Source: Streptomyces sp. NBC_01707
GTDB lineage: Bacteria > Actinomycetota > Actinomycetes > Streptomycetales > Streptomycetaceae
Length of the DNA: 64,000 nt
Reading direction: 5' to 3'
Assembly (NCBI RefSeq): GCF_041438805.1
Contig: NZ_CP109191.1
Coordinates: forward strand, 248,001 to 312,000
Below are positions 1 to 9,081 of this stretch, one piece after another; the first letter of the stretch is position 1; every line of letters begins with the position of its first letter. Under the pieces are notes generated by a model that did not search any database, had not been told where the DNA came from, and was given only the letters and a program-made list of their open reading frames with translations. The position numbers and the translations under genes were made by a program.

Positions 1-1
1 C

Positions 2-403
2 ACCCATGGCACCCCCGTTCCCCTTGGAGTTCCAGGTGAACTCCACCTCGCTCACAGCGAGTCGGGACCGCCCCGGCCCACTGGACAGCGTGCCCGTCGC
101 ACCGCCGCTGGCGAGTTTGACGTACTCGGACCGGTCGGCGCCTGGCCGATGGTTTCCGGTTTCCGGGTCGTCCCCCAGGAGACCCGCGCTCGGTTGACCG
201 CTCATCGCGCGATCGCCGAGGCCGCCGTCCTGACCGCCGACGGCGAACTCCGGGCCTACCTAGTCCCACGCACGGGTGACCGTGTCCCCGACGATGGCGA
301 CCTCGTCGAATTTCTCGCTGGATGGCTGCCCGATTACCAGATCCCGAAGCGTTTCATCCCTGTGCGCGCGCTGCCCCCGAATCCGGCCCGTGTCTCGCGG
401 TGA
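2..403 (+). CDS. NRPS adenylation domain, C-terminal end, degenerate (cut by window start)
   Basis: The reading frame is open from the first bases of the window and stops at 403. It reads as the C-terminal part of an AMP-forming adenylation domain: a GVPGELHL segment, then TGQRARR where a TGD motif is expected, then VSGFRVVPQE and a C-terminal subdomain ending in LPDYQIPKRF. The ATP-ribose-binding Asp of core A7 appears to be Gln. The A10 segment (PNPARVSR) lacks the usual NGK, so the catalytic Lys is displaced or replaced by Arg. No carrier domain follows; the protein ends and the threonine-kinase gene starts 61 bp later. Either this is a decayed domain or a non-adenylating relative. The true start lies outside the window. 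Confidence 0.7.
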   Translation, partial: THGTPVPLGVPGELHLAHSESGPPRPTGQRARRTAAGEFDVLGPVGAWPMVSGFRVVPQETRARLTAHRAIAEAAVLTADGELRAYLVPRTGDRVPDDGDLVEFLAGWLPDYQIPKRFIPVRALPPNPARVSR

Positions 404-463
404 GACCGGTAGCCCGAGCGTGACCACAGCCCAGGTTACGGTCCCCACGATCTCGAGGAAGTC

Positions 464-1393
464 ATGCCTTACGGTGCCTCCATACCCCTCGCTAGGACGA
501 CGGTCCGCGTCCTCGGCTCCCACCAAACCACTGGCCACCACGGAGAGATCCTGCAAGGCGTCTTCGAGACCCCCCGCGGGCTACGACGTGGCCTGATCAC
601 CCTGCCCTGCCCGTTGTACATCTCCCGCGCCAACTTCGAGCCATCCTCTGCTACCGATACCGTCACTGTGGACGAACCCTGGCGGATGAAGGCCGCCCGC
701 GCAGCAGAACTAGCCCTGCGCACCCTTGACGGCCCCTCCACCGGCGGCACGCTCCGGGTCAGCAGCAACATTCCGCCCGGTCGGGGCTTCGGCTCCTCCA
801 CCGCGGACGTCCTCGCTGCCATCGGAGCGGTCTACGACGCGGCCGGACGCATTCCGGATCCGAAGGAGAGCGCCGTCCTGGCCGTGGCCGCTGAGACCGC
901 CTCGGACGCGCTGATGTACCCGGACCGAGCTGTTCTCTTCGCGCACCGAGCGGGTGAGGTAGTCGCGGACTTGGGTGGCGCACTGATGCCGCTGGCCGTA
1001 CTCGGCTTCGGCACCAGCCAGGCCGGCGCCGGCCTCGCCACTCTCGAACTGCCCCCAGCCCGTTACACGGTCTGGGAGATAGAGGCCTTCCGCCCACTCC
1101 TGGGTATGGCCCGCCGCGCCATCCGGACCAGAGACCTCGACCTGCTCGGACGGGTGGCCACCGCCAGCGCCCGCCTTAACCAGAGACACCTGCCCGTGCC
1201 CGGATTCGAGGACCTACTTGGGATCGGTGAGGCGGTGGGCGCGGCCGGACTCCAGGTTGCACACAGCGGGGACGTCGCGGGCCTCGTATTCGACCCGTGC
1301 TTGCCCGATCTCGCCGTCCGCACCGACGACGCTCGTAAGCGGCTCGACGCACTGGGTGTCCGAGAGACCTGGTACTTCACCACCGGAGGATGA
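464..1393 (+). CDS. GHMP-family L-threonine kinase (PduX-like)
   Basis: The 309-residue protein belongs to the GHMP kinase fold. Near the N-terminus is GHHGEILQG, typical of the PduX L-threonine kinase branch, and about residue 105 has the ATP-binding PPGRGFGSSTAD. PduX makes O-phospho-L-threonine for cobamide synthesis; no cobalamin genes are present here. It is followed at 10 bp by a cysteine-synthase-like PLP enzyme, so phosphothreonine is more likely activated for beta-substitution. The ATG at 464 has GAGGAA three bases upstream. I recall a threonine-kinase homologue assigned to 2,3-diaminobutyrate supply in the friulimicin cluster; that parallel is from memory. Substrate assignment is family knowledge plus context, not proven. 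Confidence 0.85.
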   Translation: MPYGASIPLARTTVRVLGSHQTTGHHGEILQGVFETPRGLRRGLITLPCPLYISRANFEPSSATDTVTVDEPWRMKAARAAELALRTLDGPSTGGTLRVSSNIPPGRGFGSSTADVLAAIGAVYDAAGRIPDPKESAVLAVAAETASDALMYPDRAVLFAHRAGEVVADLGGALMPLAVLGFGTSQAGAGLATLELPPARYTVWEIEAFRPLLGMARRAIRTRDLDLLGRVATASARLNQRHLPVPGFEDLLGIGEAVGAAGLQVAHSGDVAGLVFDPCLPDLAVRTDDARKRLDALGVRETWYFTTGG

Positions 1394-1403
1394 GAGGCAC
1401 CCA

Positions 1404-2516
1404 ATGTCTTCACCCACTCTGCCTGCGCCCAGTGACTCTATCGTCGAGGCGAGCGCCCTGCCCCGTCTGATCCGTCTGGGCCCCAACCTGTGTGGGGCCG
1501 CGTTCACCCTTATGAAGCTGCTGCCTGCCCGATTCATGCTCGATCGGGCCGAGCAGCGGGGGGACCTCCGTCCAGGGACTACCGTTCTTGAGACGTCCTC
1601 CGGCACCTTCGCACTCGGTCTCGCAATGGTATGCCGCCTGCGCGGCTACCCCCTGGTGATCGTCGGTGACCCGGCGATCGATCCAGCGCTCCGCCGCCGT
1701 CTGCTGGAATTGAACACTCGCGTGGAGATCTGCCACGAGCCGAGCCCGGAGGGAGGTTTCCAGCGGGCCCGGCTGGACCGGCTGGAGGAACTGCGCGCTG
1801 AGTACCCCAACCACTATGTGCCGGGCCAGTACCACAACCGTGACAATCCCAATGCCTACGCCGCCGTCGCCGAGCAACTCACCGAAACGCTCGGGCTCGT
1901 GGACTGTCTGGTCGGCCCGGTCGGCTCTGGCGGCTCCACCGGCGGTACCGCAGCTTTCCTCCGGTTGCTCCAACCCCAGTTGCATCTCATAGGCGTCGAC
2001 ACCTCGCCCAGCGCCATCTTCGGCCAGCCTGACGGGCCGCGCACCGTGCGCGGACTGGGCAACAGCCTCGTACCGCCGAACGTGCGGCACGCCGCATACG
2101 ACGAGGTGCACTGGACGGGTCCCGCCGAGGTCTTTCAGGCAACTCGCGAGCTCCACGCTCAGCACGCCCTGTACATGGGCCCCACCAGTGGTGCCGCCTA
2201 CCTTGTCGCCCGCTGGTACGCGGAGCGCCACCCCGATGCGCAGGTAGTGGCTTTGCTCCCGGACGAAGGACACCGCTACCAAGACACCGTCTACCAGGAC
2301 GACTGGTTGGCTTCTCAAGGCTTTCTCGACAAGCCATATGCCAGTGAGCCGCGCAGTGTCACCCACCCTGGTGCGGCGCTCGGCGGCTGGGCCCGCATGG
2401 ACTGGCGCCGCCGCACCCTGGAGGACGCTCTCCGAACTTCGCACTCATCGGACACTCCGCAATCGTCCAACGACCCTCGGTCATCCAATGAACCTGCCAT
2501 CGAGGAGCCCCGATGA
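1404..2516 (+). CDS. PLP-dependent beta-substitution enzyme (cysteine synthase/SbnA-like)
   Basis: A 370-residue fold-type II PLP enzyme. LMKLLPARFM about 35 residues in supplies the likely Schiff-base Lys, followed by ETSSGTFALGLA in the position of the usual ESTSGN substrate loop, with Thr where Asn is normal. The phosphate-binding turn VGSGGS is present. Relatives such as SbnA replace the side chain of O-phosphoserine with an amine. Here the preceding gene should give O-phosphothreonine, so the product would be a beta-methyl (2,3-diaminobutyrate-type) adduct, plausibly with aspartate as the amine donor because an argininosuccinate-lyase homologue follows. The stop overlaps the ATP-grasp start by four bases (ATGA), so translation is probably coupled. 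The final 40 residues are Ser-rich and look disordered. Confidence 0.85.
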   Translation: MSSPTLPAPSDSIVEASALPRLIRLGPNLCGAAFTLMKLLPARFMLDRAEQRGDLRPGTTVLETSSGTFALGLAMVCRLRGYPLVIVGDPAIDPALRRRLLELNTRVEICHEPSPEGGFQRARLDRLEELRAEYPNHYVPGQYHNRDNPNAYAAVAEQLTETLGLVDCLVGPVGSGGSTGGTAAFLRLLQPQLHLIGVDTSPSAIFGQPDGPRTVRGLGNSLVPPNVRHAAYDEVHWTGPAEVFQATRELHAQHALYMGPTSGAAYLVARWYAERHPDAQVVALLPDEGHRYQDTVYQDDWLASQGFLDKPYASEPRSVTHPGAALGGWARMDWRRRTLEDALRTSHSSDTPQSSNDPRSSNEPAIEEPR

Positions 2517-3745
2517 ATCCGCCGACCTTGGTCCTGGTCGAGTCCAACACCTCAGGCACCGGGCGGCTGTTCGCCCAGCGTGCGCGGGAGATGGGCGTGC
2601 GGCCGGTGCTACTGGCCGAAGACCCCGGCCGATACGCCTACGCGCAAGCGGACGGCGTCGAAGTGGTCCGCGCGTGCACCTCTGCGCCCGCCGGCGTCCT
2701 CGATGCGATAGCCGCACTGCCCGACGGTTCACCCGCCGGTGTGACCACCAGCTCCGACTACTTCGTGCCGGTCGCGGCTTCCGTAGCCGCGGTGATGGGA
2801 CTGCCAGGCCCTGAGCCGGATGCCGTTGCCCGCTGCCGTCACAAGGGCACTCAGCACGTCACGCTCGCTGCAGGCGGAGTGCCAGTTGCCGCGCACGCCC
2901 TCGTCACCTCCGTGGACATGGCGCTCGACACTGCCGAACGGGTCGGCCTTCCAGTGGTCTTGAAGCCTGCCGATGGCTCCGGCAGCACGGGTGTACGGCT
3001 GTGCGTCACCCGGGAGGAGGTCGTGGAGCATGCCTCCCGTCTGCTTGTGCGTACCCACAACGAGCGGGGTATGCCAACTGCGCCTGGATTCCTGGTCGAG
3101 GAGTACGTCGACGGGCCGGAGTTCTCTGTGGAAGTGTTCGGCTGCACTCCGGTTGCCGTGGTGGCCAAGCACCTCGGTGCCGCCCCGCATTTCGTGGAGA
3201 TCGGACACGACGTGCCAGCCCCGCTGCCAGCCGCGCAGGCCGAAGCCCTGGCCACCACTGGTGTGATGGCAGTCAAGGCCCTCGGTCTCGGCTTCGGCGC
3301 CGCCCACGTCGAAATGCGCTACGGCATCAACGGCCCGGTTGTGATCGAGGTCAACCCACGGCTTGCCGGCGGCATGATCCCGGAACTGATCCGCTCCGCG
3401 CTGTCCGTTGACCTGGTGCGCGCCCAGGTCACTGCGGCTCTCGGCCGTCACGAGGAGCTGGAGCCCCGAACCGCCATGCACTCGTCGCTGCGATTCCTGG
3501 TTGTTGACCGCCCTGCGACGCTACAGGAGCCGAGAGCCCGCCATACGAATCCGGCACGGTATGTCTCCGAGGAGACTCTCACCGGCCGTCGTGACGAACG
3601 CCTCGTCCCGCACCACGACCATCGCGACCGGGTTGGACATGTCATAGCGACCGCATGCACCGCTGGGGAAGCAGCGCTTGCGGCGGCCACCGGGCTCGAC
3701 CGCCTGCGCACGGCGCTTCGCCCTGTTTCCAAGGCGGCCGTATGA
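2513..3745 (+). CDS. ATP-grasp amide/peptide ligase
   Basis: A 410-residue ATP-grasp protein of the carbamoyl-phosphate-synthase/L-amino-acid-ligase type. Visible are the ATP-lid region VVLKPADGSGSTGV (about residues 148-161), the grasp segment FLVEEYVDGPEFSVE, and the metal-binding IEVNPRLAGG near residue 285. Such enzymes form an acyl-phosphate from a carboxylate and join it to an amine. It starts inside the stop of the PLP gene and its own stop overlaps the lyase start (ATGA), so it belongs to the same translation unit. It could couple the diamino acid to another amino acid, or activate a carboxylate in diamino-acid formation. The partner substrates cannot be read from the sequence. Confidence 0.85.
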   Translation: MNPPTLVLVESNTSGTGRLFAQRAREMGVRPVLLAEDPGRYAYAQADGVEVVRACTSAPAGVLDAIAALPDGSPAGVTTSSDYFVPVAASVAAVMGLPGPEPDAVARCRHKGTQHVTLAAGGVPVAAHALVTSVDMALDTAERVGLPVVLKPADGSGSTGVRLCVTREEVVEHASRLLVRTHNERGMPTAPGFLVEEYVDGPEFSVEVFGCTPVAVVAKHLGAAPHFVEIGHDVPAPLPAAQAEALATTGVMAVKALGLGFGAAHVEMRYGINGPVVIEVNPRLAGGMIPELIRSALSVDLVRAQVTAALGRHEELEPRTAMHSSLRFLVVDRPATLQEPRARHTNPARYVSEETLTGRRDERLVPHHDHRDRVGHVIATACTAGEAALAAATGLDRLRTALRPVSKAAV

Positions 3746-5214
3746 CCGCCGCGAAGGGACGCCTGACCTCCGCCGTCGCCCCTGCCGCCGCCGAAATCCT
3801 CTTTGACCGGCACCTACGGCCTCCAGCCGACCCGGTCGCCGGCGAGCTCTGGCCCACCAGTGACGTCGATCGTGCCCACGTTGTCATGCTCACCGAACAG
3901 GGGATCGTTCGGCGGGGTACGGCCGCCCGGCTGCTCGCCGGCATCGATGCCCTGCGTGCCGCCGGCTTCGCCCCTCTGCGGGATCGCCCCGCCCCCCGCG
4001 GCCGCTACCTGGCCTACGAAAGCTACCTCGTGGAGACTCTCGGCGAGGAGACCGGCGGTGTCCTGCACAGCGGTAGGTCCCGAAACGATCTCAATGCCAC
4101 CGTGCTCAGGCTTCAGCTGCGAGGGCCCTACGACCGCCTACGGGCGGAGACGGACGCCCTGGGGCGCGCTCTGACCGACCGAGCCCACCGGTCGCACAGG
4201 ACAGTCATGCCCGCCTACACTCACCATCAGCCGGCAGTACCAGTCACCTACGGTCACTATCTCGCGGGTGTGGCCGCTGCTCTTGTACGCGACCTCGAGC
4301 AACTCGAACACGCAGGTCGGGAAATCGACGAGAACCCCCTGGGGGCGGGGGCCACAGGCGGGACCACATTGCCGGTCGACCCCCGACGCACGACAGAACT
4401 CCTGGGCTTCGCGGTGCCCTTGGCTAACTCCCTGCACGCCGTCGCGTCCCGTGACCTCGTGCTGCGGCTGCTGTCCGCCTGCTCCGTCCTCGGCGTGCTC
4501 CTCACCCGTGTCGCACACGACCTCCAGTCCTGGACAAGCGCCGAAAACCCGCTGCTCAGGCTGCCGGACGACCTGGTCGGGAGCAGTTCGATGATGCCGC
4601 AAAAGCGCAATCCGTTCCTGCTGGAGAACATCCAAGGCAAGGCCGCTGTGGCCCTCGGCGCGTTCACAGCCGCGACCACCGCCATGTCCACTGCCCGGTA
4701 CACCAATGCCATAGCGGTCGGCACCGAAGCCGTTGGCCACATTTGGCCCGCCCTGGAGGCCACCACCGATGCCGTACTCCTGCTGCGGCTAGTCGTTACA
4801 GGAGCCGAACCCGACGCCGAGCTCATGCGTCGTCGCGCTGCCGAGGGGCTCACAGCCGCCACCGCGCTGGCCGAACGCCTAGTCGTCGCCGGAATACCAT
4901 TCCGCACCGCCCACCACGAGGTAGGCGACATCAGCAGGGTCGCCTTGAATACCGGCAGACCGTTCGAGGAGGTCGCCGCTGAACGCCTGGCCGGGCGCGC
5001 GCCCAACGCGCTCACCGCCCTCGACCCGTCCTCCATCGTCTGCGCCGCCACGGCGGGCGGCGGCCCGGCACCGGCCTCTGTGCTCGCAGCCCTTCAGGAC
5101 ACCACCGACCGCCTTGACGCCAACCTCGCTAGCGCCGCCGTGCGCCAGGCACGCTGGGCGACCGCCGAAGAAACTCTGGCCGACGCAGTGTCGGCCGTGA
5201 CCTACCGATCGTGA
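3742..5214 (+). CDS. Argininosuccinate lyase-like enzyme (fumarase/aspartase superfamily)
   Basis: A 490-residue member of the argininosuccinate/adenylosuccinate lyase superfamily. It has HSGRSRND near residue 110, YTHHQPAVPVTYGH near 155, and the signature loop GSSSMMPQKRNP around 280, with the catalytic Ser in the loop. In this family a C-N bond to a succinyl group is broken and fumarate released. There are no arginine genes nearby. With the PLP enzyme upstream, the economical reading is removal of fumarate from an aspartate adduct to leave a primary amine, giving 2,3-diaminobutyrate. A lyase homologue is, as I recall, part of the friulimicin diaminobutyrate set. True argininosuccinate lyase activity cannot be excluded by eye. 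Confidence 0.85.
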   Translation: MTAAKGRLTSAVAPAAAEILFDRHLRPPADPVAGELWPTSDVDRAHVVMLTEQGIVRRGTAARLLAGIDALRAAGFAPLRDRPAPRGRYLAYESYLVETLGEETGGVLHSGRSRNDLNATVLRLQLRGPYDRLRAETDALGRALTDRAHRSHRTVMPAYTHHQPAVPVTYGHYLAGVAAALVRDLEQLEHAGREIDENPLGAGATGGTTLPVDPRRTTELLGFAVPLANSLHAVASRDLVLRLLSACSVLGVLLTRVAHDLQSWTSAENPLLRLPDDLVGSSSMMPQKRNPFLLENIQGKAAVALGAFTAATTAMSTARYTNAIAVGTEAVGHIWPALEATTDAVLLLRLVVTGAEPDAELMRRRAAEGLTAATALAERLVVAGIPFRTAHHEVGDISRVALNTGRPFEEVAAERLAGRAPNALTALDPSSIVCAATAGGGPAPASVLAALQDTTDRLDANLASAAVRQARWATAEETLADAVSAVTYRS

Positions 5215-5224
5215 GGTTTCCCCG

Positions 5225-6295
5225 ATGAGCCATATCGTCGAACTGCGCAGCGACACCTTCACCCTGCCCACGACTCGCATGCTGGAGGCGGCGGGCCGCG
5301 CCCGCCTAGGCGACGACGTATACGGCGAAGATCCGACCGTGGCCGACCTGGAGCAACTAGCCGCCAAGTTGCTCGGCAAGCCCGCCGCGTGCCTCATGCC
5401 CAGCGGCACGATGGCCAATCTCACCGCGCTGCTTACGCACAGCCCGCGCGGCGGCAAGGCGATCGTCGGCGCTGAGTCCGACATCTACGTGTACGAGGCA
5501 GGCGGCGCATCCGTGTTCGGCGGCATAGTCTACGAGCCGGTTCCGGCTGCAGCCGACGGAATTCTGCCGCTTAACGTTGTCGCCGAGGCCTGTGAGGTCG
5601 ACGCCGACGACCCACAATTCGCGCTACCGGCCGTCCTGAGCGTCGAGACACCACACAACCGGCGCGGTGGTATCCCCCTGCCCCTCGACTATCTCGCTGA
5701 AGCAGCCGCCCTTGCCCGGCGGTACGGCATTGCCTTCCACCTGGACGGTGCCCGGATTTTCAACGCGGCGCTGGCGCTGGGCGTTTCGGCGGCGGACATC
5801 GCCGCCCACGCGGATACTGTGCAATTCTGCCTGTCCAAAGGGCTTTCCGCCCCCATTGGCTCGATTCTGGCCGGCGACGAGGTCTCGATCGGTACCGCCC
5901 GCCGCTACCGCAAGATGCTGGGTGGCGGCATGCGGCAGGCAGGACTGATTGCTGCCTGCGGGATCGTCGCGCTGACCGAAATGCTTGACCGGCTCGCCGA
6001 TGACCACGCCCACGCAGCCCGGTTGGCGTCCGGCCTCGCCAGCGTGGACGGATTGCTGCTGGACCCCGAACCGCCGCACACCAATATGGTGTTCTTCAGC
6101 GTGGACACGGAGCGCACCGCGCACACTACTGCCTCCCTCCTTGCAGGTGCCGACGAACGGGGTGTGCGACTCGCGGAACTCGGCCGTGATCGCATTCGAG
6201 CCGTCACTCATTCAGGCGTTACCGCCGACGATGTCGACCGGGCCGTCGAGGTGCTGAAAGAGGTTCTGGCCGCTGCCCCACGAGCCGCCCGGTGA
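5225..6295 (+). CDS. Threonine aldolase-like PLP enzyme
   Basis: A 356-residue fold-type I PLP enzyme of the beta-eliminating-lyase/low-specificity threonine aldolase family. ELRSDTFTLPT at the N-terminus, GDDVYGEDPTV about residue 30, HLDGARIFNAA about 170 and FCLSKGLSAPIGS with the Schiff-base Lys about 200 are characteristic. These enzymes interconvert beta-hydroxy amino acids with glycine and an aldehyde. In this operon it could supply threonine or another beta-hydroxy amino acid to the kinase, or build a separate residue such as a hydroxylated serine analogue. It starts 10 bp after the lyase and its stop overlaps the MFS start (GTGA). Confidence 0.85.
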   Translation: MSHIVELRSDTFTLPTTRMLEAAGRARLGDDVYGEDPTVADLEQLAAKLLGKPAACLMPSGTMANLTALLTHSPRGGKAIVGAESDIYVYEAGGASVFGGIVYEPVPAAADGILPLNVVAEACEVDADDPQFALPAVLSVETPHNRRGGIPLPLDYLAEAAALARRYGIAFHLDGARIFNAALALGVSAADIAAHADTVQFCLSKGLSAPIGSILAGDEVSIGTARRYRKMLGGGMRQAGLIAACGIVALTEMLDRLADDHAHAARLASGLASVDGLLLDPEPPHTNMVFFSVDTERTAHTTASLLAGADERGVRLAELGRDRIRAVTHSGVTADDVDRAVEVLKEVLAAAPRAAR

Positions 6296-7560
6296 GTGGG
6301 CCAGGCGCGATCACCGGGTCCCGGCCATCCGGACTACTCCTTCACCGTGCGTTCCGGACGTTCTGGGCCGCGGATACGGTCAGTCAGTTCGGTACATATG
6401 TCGGGAACACCGTGCTTGCGCTGGTGGCTGCCACGACACTGGCGGCCACTCCGCTGGAGATGGGGCTGCTCGGTGCCGCCGAGACCGCGGGCTACCTGCT
6501 GATCGGACTGCCTGCCGGAGTGTGGGTCACGCAGGCGAAACAGCGCCGATTGATGCGCCGGGTAGGCATCGTCCGCGCTGTGCTGATGGGGACAATCCCA
6601 GTGGCCTGGTGGGCTGGGGGCCTGACAGTCCCCCAGCTGATAGTCGTGGCACTGCTGTGCGGGGTCTGTGCGGTCCTCTTCGACATCGCCTACCAGTCTC
6701 ACCTCCCGGTGCTGATCGCGCGCGACCAACTCCTTGAAGGCAATGCGCGGCTCCAGTCCAGCCAATCCCTTGCACAGATCACTGGTCCGGGCCTGGGCGG
6801 CGCCCTCGTCCAACTCAGTGGCCCCGCCTTCCCGGTGGCCGGCACGGCTGTCGGACACCTGACGGCCGCGCTGCTACTGGGCCGGGTGCGTGGGGATGAC
6901 CCGGCGCCGTCGTCCACCTGCGGACACCCGTCGCTACTTGCTGAAATCCGCGCCGGGCTGCAGTTCACCGCGCAGACGCGCACCCTGCGCGCGATCACCG
7001 CCTGCACGGCCACCGCGAATCTCTTTAGCGGCATATTCGGCGCCACCCAGGTGTACTTCCTGACGCGCTACCTAGGCCTGTCTGACTCCGCCGTCGGCAC
7101 GACGCTCAGTGTGGCCGGGGTCGGTGGAGCCCTCGGCGCGATATCGGCGCACCGCGTCCTCCGGAGCGTTGGCCAAGCACGTGCCGTGTGGCTGGTGCCA
7201 GCGCTCACCTTCCCTTGGCTACTTCTTGTGCCTTTGGCCGGTCCACACCTGTCGATCGCCCCTGCCCTGGGCGGGCTTCTGATCACCGGGTACGGCTATG
7301 TCGTCTACAACGTTGCCCAGGTTAGCTACCGGCAAGGCGCCTGCCCTGAGGACATGTTGGCCCGGGTCAATGCCACCGTCCGGTTCTTGGGCTTTGGCGC
7401 CCTTACTGTCGGTGCGCTGGCTGGCGGCGCACTCGGGGAACTTCTTGGTGTACGTCCGACTCTATGGATCGGCGCAGTGGGCACCTGCCTTGCTGTCCTT
7501 TGGGTGGCGTGCTCTCCGCTGCGCCGCATGCGTGACTTTGAGGTTGATCGCCGGCGGTAA
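6292..7560 (+). CDS. MFS transporter, likely product exporter
   Basis: A 422-residue hydrophobic protein with about twelve membrane segments, of the MFS_3/enterobactin-exporter-like type (N-terminal FRTFWAADTVSQFGTYVGN followed by repeated Ala/Leu/Gly-rich helices). The GTG start overlaps the previous stop, so it is the last gene of the coupled operon beginning at 464. Export of the diaminobutyrate-containing product, and with it self-protection, is the natural inference; substrate is not visible in the sequence. The operon ends here: directly downstream is the remnant of an IS3-family transposase. Confidence 0.85.
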   Translation: MSGPGAITGSRPSGLLLHRAFRTFWAADTVSQFGTYVGNTVLALVAATTLAATPLEMGLLGAAETAGYLLIGLPAGVWVTQAKQRRLMRRVGIVRAVLMGTIPVAWWAGGLTVPQLIVVALLCGVCAVLFDIAYQSHLPVLIARDQLLEGNARLQSSQSLAQITGPGLGGALVQLSGPAFPVAGTAVGHLTAALLLGRVRGDDPAPSSTCGHPSLLAEIRAGLQFTAQTRTLRAITACTATANLFSGIFGATQVYFLTRYLGLSDSAVGTTLSVAGVGGALGAISAHRVLRSVGQARAVWLVPALTFPWLLLVPLAGPHLSIAPALGGLLITGYGYVVYNVAQVSYRQGACPEDMLARVNATVRFLGFGALTVGALAGGALGELLGVRPTLWIGAVGTCLAVLWVACSPLRRMRDFEVDRRR

Positions 7561-7565
7561 ATACA

Positions 7566-7690
7566 GGATTCACGCGGCAAATGACAGCGTAGTCGACATG
7601 ATCAGCCGCTGTTCGAACTCGATCGGTGTGAGGTAGTCGTGGGCGGAGCGCCGTCGGTGTGTCCGCACCACAGGGGGCACCTCACTTCCA
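7566..7690 (-). pseudogene. IS3-family OrfB C-terminal remnant
   Basis: On the minus strand this short stretch reads RRRSAHDYLTPIEFEQRL, the conserved C-terminal end of IS3-type integrase-core transposases. Nothing else of the element remains, so an insertion has decayed just after the first operon. Confidence 0.6.
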
Positions 7691-7935
7691 GCTTCACCCC
7701 CGACCCAGGGCTCCGCCTACCTCCAGCTTCAACCGGTCACTGCGATGACCAGCAGCGGGTTCTCCCGCCAGCTCGATTCCTCAGCGCCTCGTGGCCCACA
7801 CCCGGTGTCGTCGATGATGAGAATCCCGCGATCCTTGCCGAGGAGCAGGGGAGGCCGTTTGCTCCCAGCTGCGCTGCCCAGGACTTCGCGTCGCTGTGCG
7901 GAGCGCACGCCTTAGCGCCGTGCCACTCCGCCGTA

Positions 7936-9081
7936 TCAGACCGCCGATGTACCGTGGATCTGCCGCCGCGAGGCGTTGTGGTGGATCGGGCCGACGGCCC
8001 CCGTAAGCGGCGTTCCTGTGCCGCCACGGCCTACCGCGACGATCTCCGCGGCTATGGACAGGGCGGTCTCCTCTGGGGTGCGAGCACCGAGGTCGAGACC
8101 GATCGGAGAGCGCAACCGGGCGAGCTCCCGCTCCGTTACACCCGCCTCCCTAAGTCGCTCCACACGGTCGAGGTGAGTGCGGCGAGAGCCCATCGCGCCC
8201 ACGTACGCGGCGGGCAGTCGCAACGCCCGCCGCAGCAGCGGGACGTCGAACTTCGGGTCGTGGGTGAGCACGCACAGCACTGTACGGTTGTCCGTCGCGG
8301 CACGGTCCAGGTGGACGTGCGGCCATTCCACGACGATCTCGTCCGCTTCGGGGAAGCGGGCCCGGGTGGCGAACGCCGGACGGGCGTCGCACACCGTGAC
8401 GCGGTAGCCGAGAAACTTCCCGATTCCGACGAGGGCGCCCGCGAAGTCGATCGCACCGAATACGAGCATCCGTGGCGGCGATTGCGCGGACTCCACTAGC
8501 AGGGTCATCGGGCCACCGCAACGGGCCCCCTCCTCGCCGATCTCCAGCAGACCGGTGCGGCCCGCATCCAGGAACGCCCGTGCCTCGTCCGTGACCGTAC
8601 CGTCCAAACCAGGGCCGGCCCCTAGGCCCCCTGCCAGGACGCCGTCGGGCCCAACGAGCAGTGCCCGCCCCAGCCGCCGCTGCGGGCCGGACACGACCCG
8701 GGCCAGCGCGACCGCGCGGCCGGCCGCTACGGCAGAGAGTGCGGCGGCGACCACCGGGCGCACCGGATCGGCAGTTCGCACCGGTGCGACGAGGACCTCC
8801 ACGGTGCCGCCGCAGGTCAGAGCATCCAGACCAGTATCGTCGGCGGGACCGAAACGCTGTAAGACGTTCTCCCGGTCGCGGAGAGCCTGCTGGCACAACT
8901 CGTATACCGCCGCCTCCACACATCCCCCGGAGACCGAACCAAGGGCCGCGCCGCTGGCGTCCACGGCGAGCGTAGCGCCGGGTCCGCGCGGGGTGCTGCC
9001 CTCGACCGCCGCCACCGTCGCCACCGCGAAGTCACGGCCCTGCTCGGCCCACCGGTGCAGTTCCTCGGCGATTTCCAACAT
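7936..9081 (-). CDS. XdhC/CoxF-family molybdoenzyme maturation factor
   Basis: A 381-residue protein with the XdhC N-terminal domain (VAAVEGSTPRGPGA, then GSVSGGCVEAAV with the conserved Cys) and the C-terminal Rossmann-type domain (MLVFGAIDFAGAL, then VLTHDPKFD and YVGAMGSRRT). XdhC proteins bind molybdenum cofactor, assist its sulfuration and deliver it to xanthine-oxidase-family enzymes. The only such enzyme in the window is the hydroxylase at 23.2-27.0 kb, so this gene probably serves it although it stands 14 kb away on the other strand between IS remnants. ATG at 9081 is preferred over an upstream in-frame start because GAGAAGGG lies just before it. Confidence 0.85.
   Translation of the reverse strand: MLEIAEELHRWAEQGRDFAVATVAAVEGSTPRGPGATLAVDASGAALGSVSGGCVEAAVYELCQQALRDRENVLQRFGPADDTGLDALTCGGTVEVLVAPVRTADPVRPVVAAALSAVAAGRAVALARVVSGPQRRLGRALLVGPDGVLAGGLGAGPGLDGTVTDEARAFLDAGRTGLLEIGEEGARCGGPMTLLVESAQSPPRMLVFGAIDFAGALVGIGKFLGYRVTVCDARPAFATRARFPEADEIVVEWPHVHLDRAATDNRTVLCVLTHDPKFDVPLLRRALRLPAAYVGAMGSRRTHLDRVERLREAGVTERELARLRSPIGLDLGARTPEETALSIAAEIVAVGRGGTGTPLTGAVGPIHHNASRRQIHGTSAV

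Noticed and set aside
1410..2444. Minus-strand frame opposite the PLP enzyme
   Set aside because: Shadow of a well-supported plus-strand gene in a coupled operon.
3742..5214. Housekeeping argininosuccinate lyase (arginine synthesis)
   Set aside because: No arginine genes nearby and it is translationally coupled to an ATP-grasp ligase in a threonine-kinase operon; a specialised role fits better.
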